Assembly (NCBI GenBank): GCA_027038695.1
Contig: JALWHA010000242.1
Coordinates: 1 to 8,716 of the forward strand
DNA from: Acidobacteriota bacterium
GTDB taxonomy: Bacteria > Acidobacteriota > Holophagae > Thermotomaculales > Thermotomaculaceae
Length of the DNA: 8,716 nucleotides
Reading direction: 5' to 3'
Shown here: one piece after another, positions 7,308 through 8,716 of the stretch
How the letters are laid out: each line of letters opens with the position of its first letter
How positions within the stretch are numbered: position 1 is the stretch's first letter
Notes under the pieces: generated by a model
Databases searched by the model: none
What the model saw: the letters and a program-made list of their open reading frames with translations, nothing else
What the model was told of the DNA's origin: nothing
Position numbers and translations under genes: made by a program

Positions 7308-7360
7308 ACCCCCGGACTTCTATTTTTTAAAATTATACTATAAATTAAAAGGCCGGGGGT
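7308..7360. repeat. 8-bp inverted repeat bracketing a -10 element and including the adhesin gene ribosome binding site
   Basis: ACCCCCGG at 7308-7315 and CCGGGGGT at 7353-7360 are perfect complements with a 37-nt A+T-rich loop. In minus-strand RNA the downstream arm supplies the GGGGG just before the adhesin-gene ATG (7302). It lacks a U-run directly after the stem in the minus direction, so it does not look like an ordinary Rho-independent terminator of htpX. Confidence 0.6.
7332..7337 (-). promoter_or_regulatory. Candidate -10 element for the adhesin/peptidase/thiE cluster
   Basis: A perfect TATAAT on the minus strand, 29 nt before the ATG at 7302, in the loop of the inverted repeat. At 16-18 bp spacing the -35 position falls on the ACCCCC arm, which does not resemble TTGACA, so any promoter here is weak or activator-dependent. 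Confidence 0.4.
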
Positions 7361-7384
7361 AATTTTTATTAGTTAAAATAACTT

Positions 7385-8236
7385 TTAATTGGAATAAGCC
7401 ATTTCTTCCAGTTTTTTTATTCTTTCTTCCATAGGCGGGTGTGTAGAGAACAGTTTTGCAAGGGTTTTGCCTGAAAGGGGGTTAACTATAAACATATGTG
7501 CCGTTTGAGGGTTTGCGTTCGGCATAGGCAATTGTTTTGAATAAGAATCAAGTTTTTTTAAAGCGTTTGCAAGATAAAGCGGGTTTCCCGCCAGTTCCGC
7601 TCCCTTTTTATCCGCCAGGTATTCTCTTGACCTTGAGATTGCAAGTTGTATCAGTGTTGCCGCTAAAGGTGCAAGAATAGCCACTACTAGTAATCCGATT
7701 ATTCCACCGTTATCGTCGTCTCTTGAGAATCCGCCGAAGATGGCTGCCCACCTTGCCATTGAGGCTAAAAGCATAATTGCTCCGGCAACCGTTGCGGCAA
7801 CCGATTGAATGAGTATATCTCTGTGTATCACATGCCCCAACTCATGGCCTAAAACCCCTTTTAATTCTTCCCTGTTTAAAAGTTGAAGAATTCCTGATGT
7901 AACCGCTACGGCGGCATGCTCGGGGTTTCTTCCCGTGGCAAATGCGTTAGGTTGAGGTGAAGGAATTATATAAATTTTAGGAACGGGAATGCCCGCTTTT
8001 ACCGATAACTCCCTTACTATTGAGTAAAGTTCCGGCGCTTCGTTTTCGCTTACCGGTTTTGCTCTGTATGCGGCTAATACTATTTTGTCCGAATACCAGT
8101 AAGAAAAGAAATTCATTAGAAAGGCTAGAACAAAAGCTATCACCATGCCTGTTTGCCCGCCTATTATTCCTCCTATCCAAATAAATAAAATAGTTAATGC
8201 TGTAAGAAGCAGGAAACTTTTTATCCAGTTATACAT
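7385..8236 (-). CDS. htpX: Membrane-bound zinc metalloprotease HtpX (M48B)
   Basis: A 283-residue inner-membrane protease of normal family length, involved in quality control of membrane proteins, often together with FtsH. Hydrophobic segments lie near residues 5-27 and 31-48 (N-terminal pair) and near 141-169 and 179-201. The cytosolic catalytic motif HELGHVIHRD places zinc ligands at H131 and H135 and the catalytic base at E132; the third ligand is probably E205 in SREYLADKKGAEL. Further family blocks are PQPNAFATGRNPEHAAVAV (~95-112) and the C-terminal FSTHPPMEERIKKL. The ATG at 8236 has GGGGG 5 nt upstream and a good promoter at 8271-8299. It is divergent from a ClpB-like gene start, which fits heat-shock or envelope-stress control. 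Downstream, the adhesin gene begins 82 nt away on the same strand. Confidence 0.95.
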   Translation of the reverse strand: MYNWIKSFLLLTALTILFIWIGGIIGGQTGMVIAFVLAFLMNFFSYWYSDKIVLAAYRAKPVSENEAPELYSIVRELSVKAGIPVPKIYIIPSPQPNAFATGRNPEHAAVAVTSGILQLLNREELKGVLGHELGHVIHRDILIQSVAATVAGAIMLLASMARWAAIFGGFSRDDDNGGIIGLLVVAILAPLAATLIQLAISRSREYLADKKGAELAGNPLYLANALKKLDSYSKQLPMPNANPQTAHMFIVNPLSGKTLAKLFSTHPPMEERIKKLEEMAYSN

Positions 8237-8270
8237 GTTTACCCCCTTTTAATTTTTCATTCCACTTTTA

Positions 8271-8299
8271 AATATATTGTTGCCTTATGCTAAAGTCAA
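8271..8299 (-). promoter_or_regulatory. Sigma70-like promoter of htpX
   Basis: On the minus strand, TTGACT (8299-8294, 5/6 to consensus), 17-bp spacer, TATATT (8276-8271, 5/6). Predicted transcription start is near 8264, giving a leader of about 28 nt with GGGGG at 8246-8242 before the ATG. The -35 element overlaps one arm of the inverted repeat at 8290-8319. Confidence 0.7.
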
Positions 8300-8319
8300 G
8301 CGATTATTTTAAACTTTAG
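8290..8319. repeat. 7-bp inverted repeat between divergent promoters, candidate operator
   Basis: CTAAAGT at 8290-8296 and ACTTTAG at 8313-8319, 16-nt spacer, 23 bp between arm starts (about two helical turns). One arm overlaps the htpX -35. It does not match the CIRCE element. A 7-bp repeat in A+T-rich DNA can occur by chance. Confidence 0.35.
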
Positions 8320-8363
8320 TGTATCGTTATAATATTTTTTTATAATAATTGTGTAAATTTTAG

Positions 8364-8391
8364 TTGACAAATTGGGTTGAGGGATTATATT
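8364..8391 (+). promoter_or_regulatory. Sigma70-like promoter of the ClpB-type reading frame
   Basis: TTGACA (8364-8369, 6/6), 16-bp spacer, TATATT (8386-8391, 5/6). Predicted start is near 8398, giving a ~25-nt leader that includes the ribosome binding site at 8412-8417. Confidence 0.7.
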
Positions 8392-8411
8392 AAAAATGAA
8401 AAAAAGATTTT

Positions 8412-8417
8412 AGGAGG
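8412..8417 (+). promoter_or_regulatory. Ribosome binding site of the right-edge reading frame
   Basis: AGGAGG, 5 nt before ATG 8423-8425; a full match to the Shine-Dalgarno core, so this start is firm. Confidence 0.85.
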
Positions 8418-8422
8418 TAATT

Positions 8423-8716
8423 ATGAATTTTGACAGATTTACCATAAAAGCAAGGGATGCGATAGCCGGTGATTTTGAAAAAGCAGAAGCATCCTATAAA
8501 TCCGCCAGGGCAGAGGTGGATGCGGCACGTTACAGCCTCCTCAGTGCCCAGGCCAGCCTGAAAGAGGCTGAAGAGAACCTGGTAAAAACCAGGATCTATG
8601 CCCCCATGCCCGGCATCGTGACCCGGCTCAATGTGGAAAAGGGGGAACGGGTGGTCGGTACCTCGATGATGGCCGGAACGGAGCTGCTCCGTATCGCCGA
8701 CCTGAGCAAGATGGAG
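8423..8716 (+). CDS. Chimeric reading frame: ClpB-like start joined to HlyD/RND efflux adaptor fragment (3' end outside window)
   Basis: The frame is open for 98 codons to the right edge. Codons 1-15 read MNFDRFTIKARDAIA, very like the N-terminus of the disaggregase ClpB (Clp N domain), and have native promoter and ribosome binding site. From about codon 16 (GDFEKAEASYKSARAEVDA) the protein is instead a periplasmic adaptor: an alpha-helical coiled coil rich in A, E and K, then YAPMPGIVTRLNVEKGERV, the lipoyl-type half motif, and AGTELLRIADLSKME, where the beta-barrel begins. Adaptors of this kind link an inner-membrane transporter to an outer-membrane channel and carry an N-terminal anchor, which is missing here. 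G+C in 8521-8700 is about 60% (109 of 180 by count) against ~40% in htpX. The join lies near 8465-8473. A metagenomic assembly chimera is the simplest explanation; a genuine recombination is possible. Confidence 0.75.
   Translation, partial: MNFDRFTIKARDAIAGDFEKAEASYKSARAEVDAARYSLLSAQASLKEAEENLVKTRIYAPMPGIVTRLNVEKGERVVGTSMMAGTELLRIADLSKME

Noticed and set aside
7308..7370. Rho-independent terminator between htpX and the adhesin gene
   Set aside because: The loop is 37 nt and, in the htpX direction, the stem is followed by UUUGAUAUG rather than a U-run.
7977..8180. 67-codon minus-strand frame inside htpX
   Set aside because: Out-of-frame shadow of htpX, whose N-terminal membrane segments and conserved blocks are intact.
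8237..8422. CIRCE heat-shock operator
   Set aside because: No TTAGCACTC/GAGTGCTAA pair or close variant is present on either strand.

Overview
The window is an A+T-rich bacterial segment (about 40% G+C in a hand-counted htpX stretch) whose last ~250 bases look foreign. Nearly all genes lie on the minus strand; only a partial gene at each end is on plus. Secreted proteins with signal peptides, HtpX and a ClpB-like start fit a bacterium with an exported surface proteome. I cannot name the genus from sequence alone.

Layout: (1) 1-422, plus, the C-terminal third of methylthioribose-1-phosphate isomerase (mtnA), overlapping convergently by 12 nt with (2) 411-1706, minus, a YjiH-type membrane protein with a nucleoside-recognition (Gate) domain. 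(3) 7302 down to 1784, minus, a tightly packed cluster: a secreted repeat/adhesin-like protein, a secreted M36/M4-like zinc metallopeptidase 4 nt downstream, and thiE (thiamine-phosphate synthase), which overlaps the peptidase end by 11 nt. (4) 7385-8236, minus, the membrane protease htpX. (5) 8237-8422, a divergent promoter region with a good sigma70-like promoter on each strand and an inverted repeat between them. (6) 8423-8716, plus, a reading frame that begins like ClpB and after about 15 codons becomes a G+C-rich HlyD/RND-type efflux adaptor.

The centre of interest is the pair of secreted proteins. Both carry the same four-repeat module, with motif spacings of 103/109/114 and 103/110/114 residues and the repeat types in the same order. 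One couples it to a metallopeptidase, the other to a cleaved-adhesin-like domain, so they look like two products built on one shared accessory module. The adhesin gene has an in-frame TAA in the middle of its last domain; the same frame then stays open for 140 codons and ends 4 nt before the peptidase start. It is either a recent nonsense mutation, a sequence error or, less likely, a recoding site.

Two regulatory structures deserve attention: an 8-bp inverted repeat that brackets a -10 element and includes the ribosome binding site of the adhesin gene, and the htpX/clpB-type divergent region. The final reading frame is most simply explained as a chimeric assembly join. I saw no tRNA, rRNA, CRISPR array, insertion sequence or convincing Rho-independent terminator, and no stretch over 300 bases without a gene.
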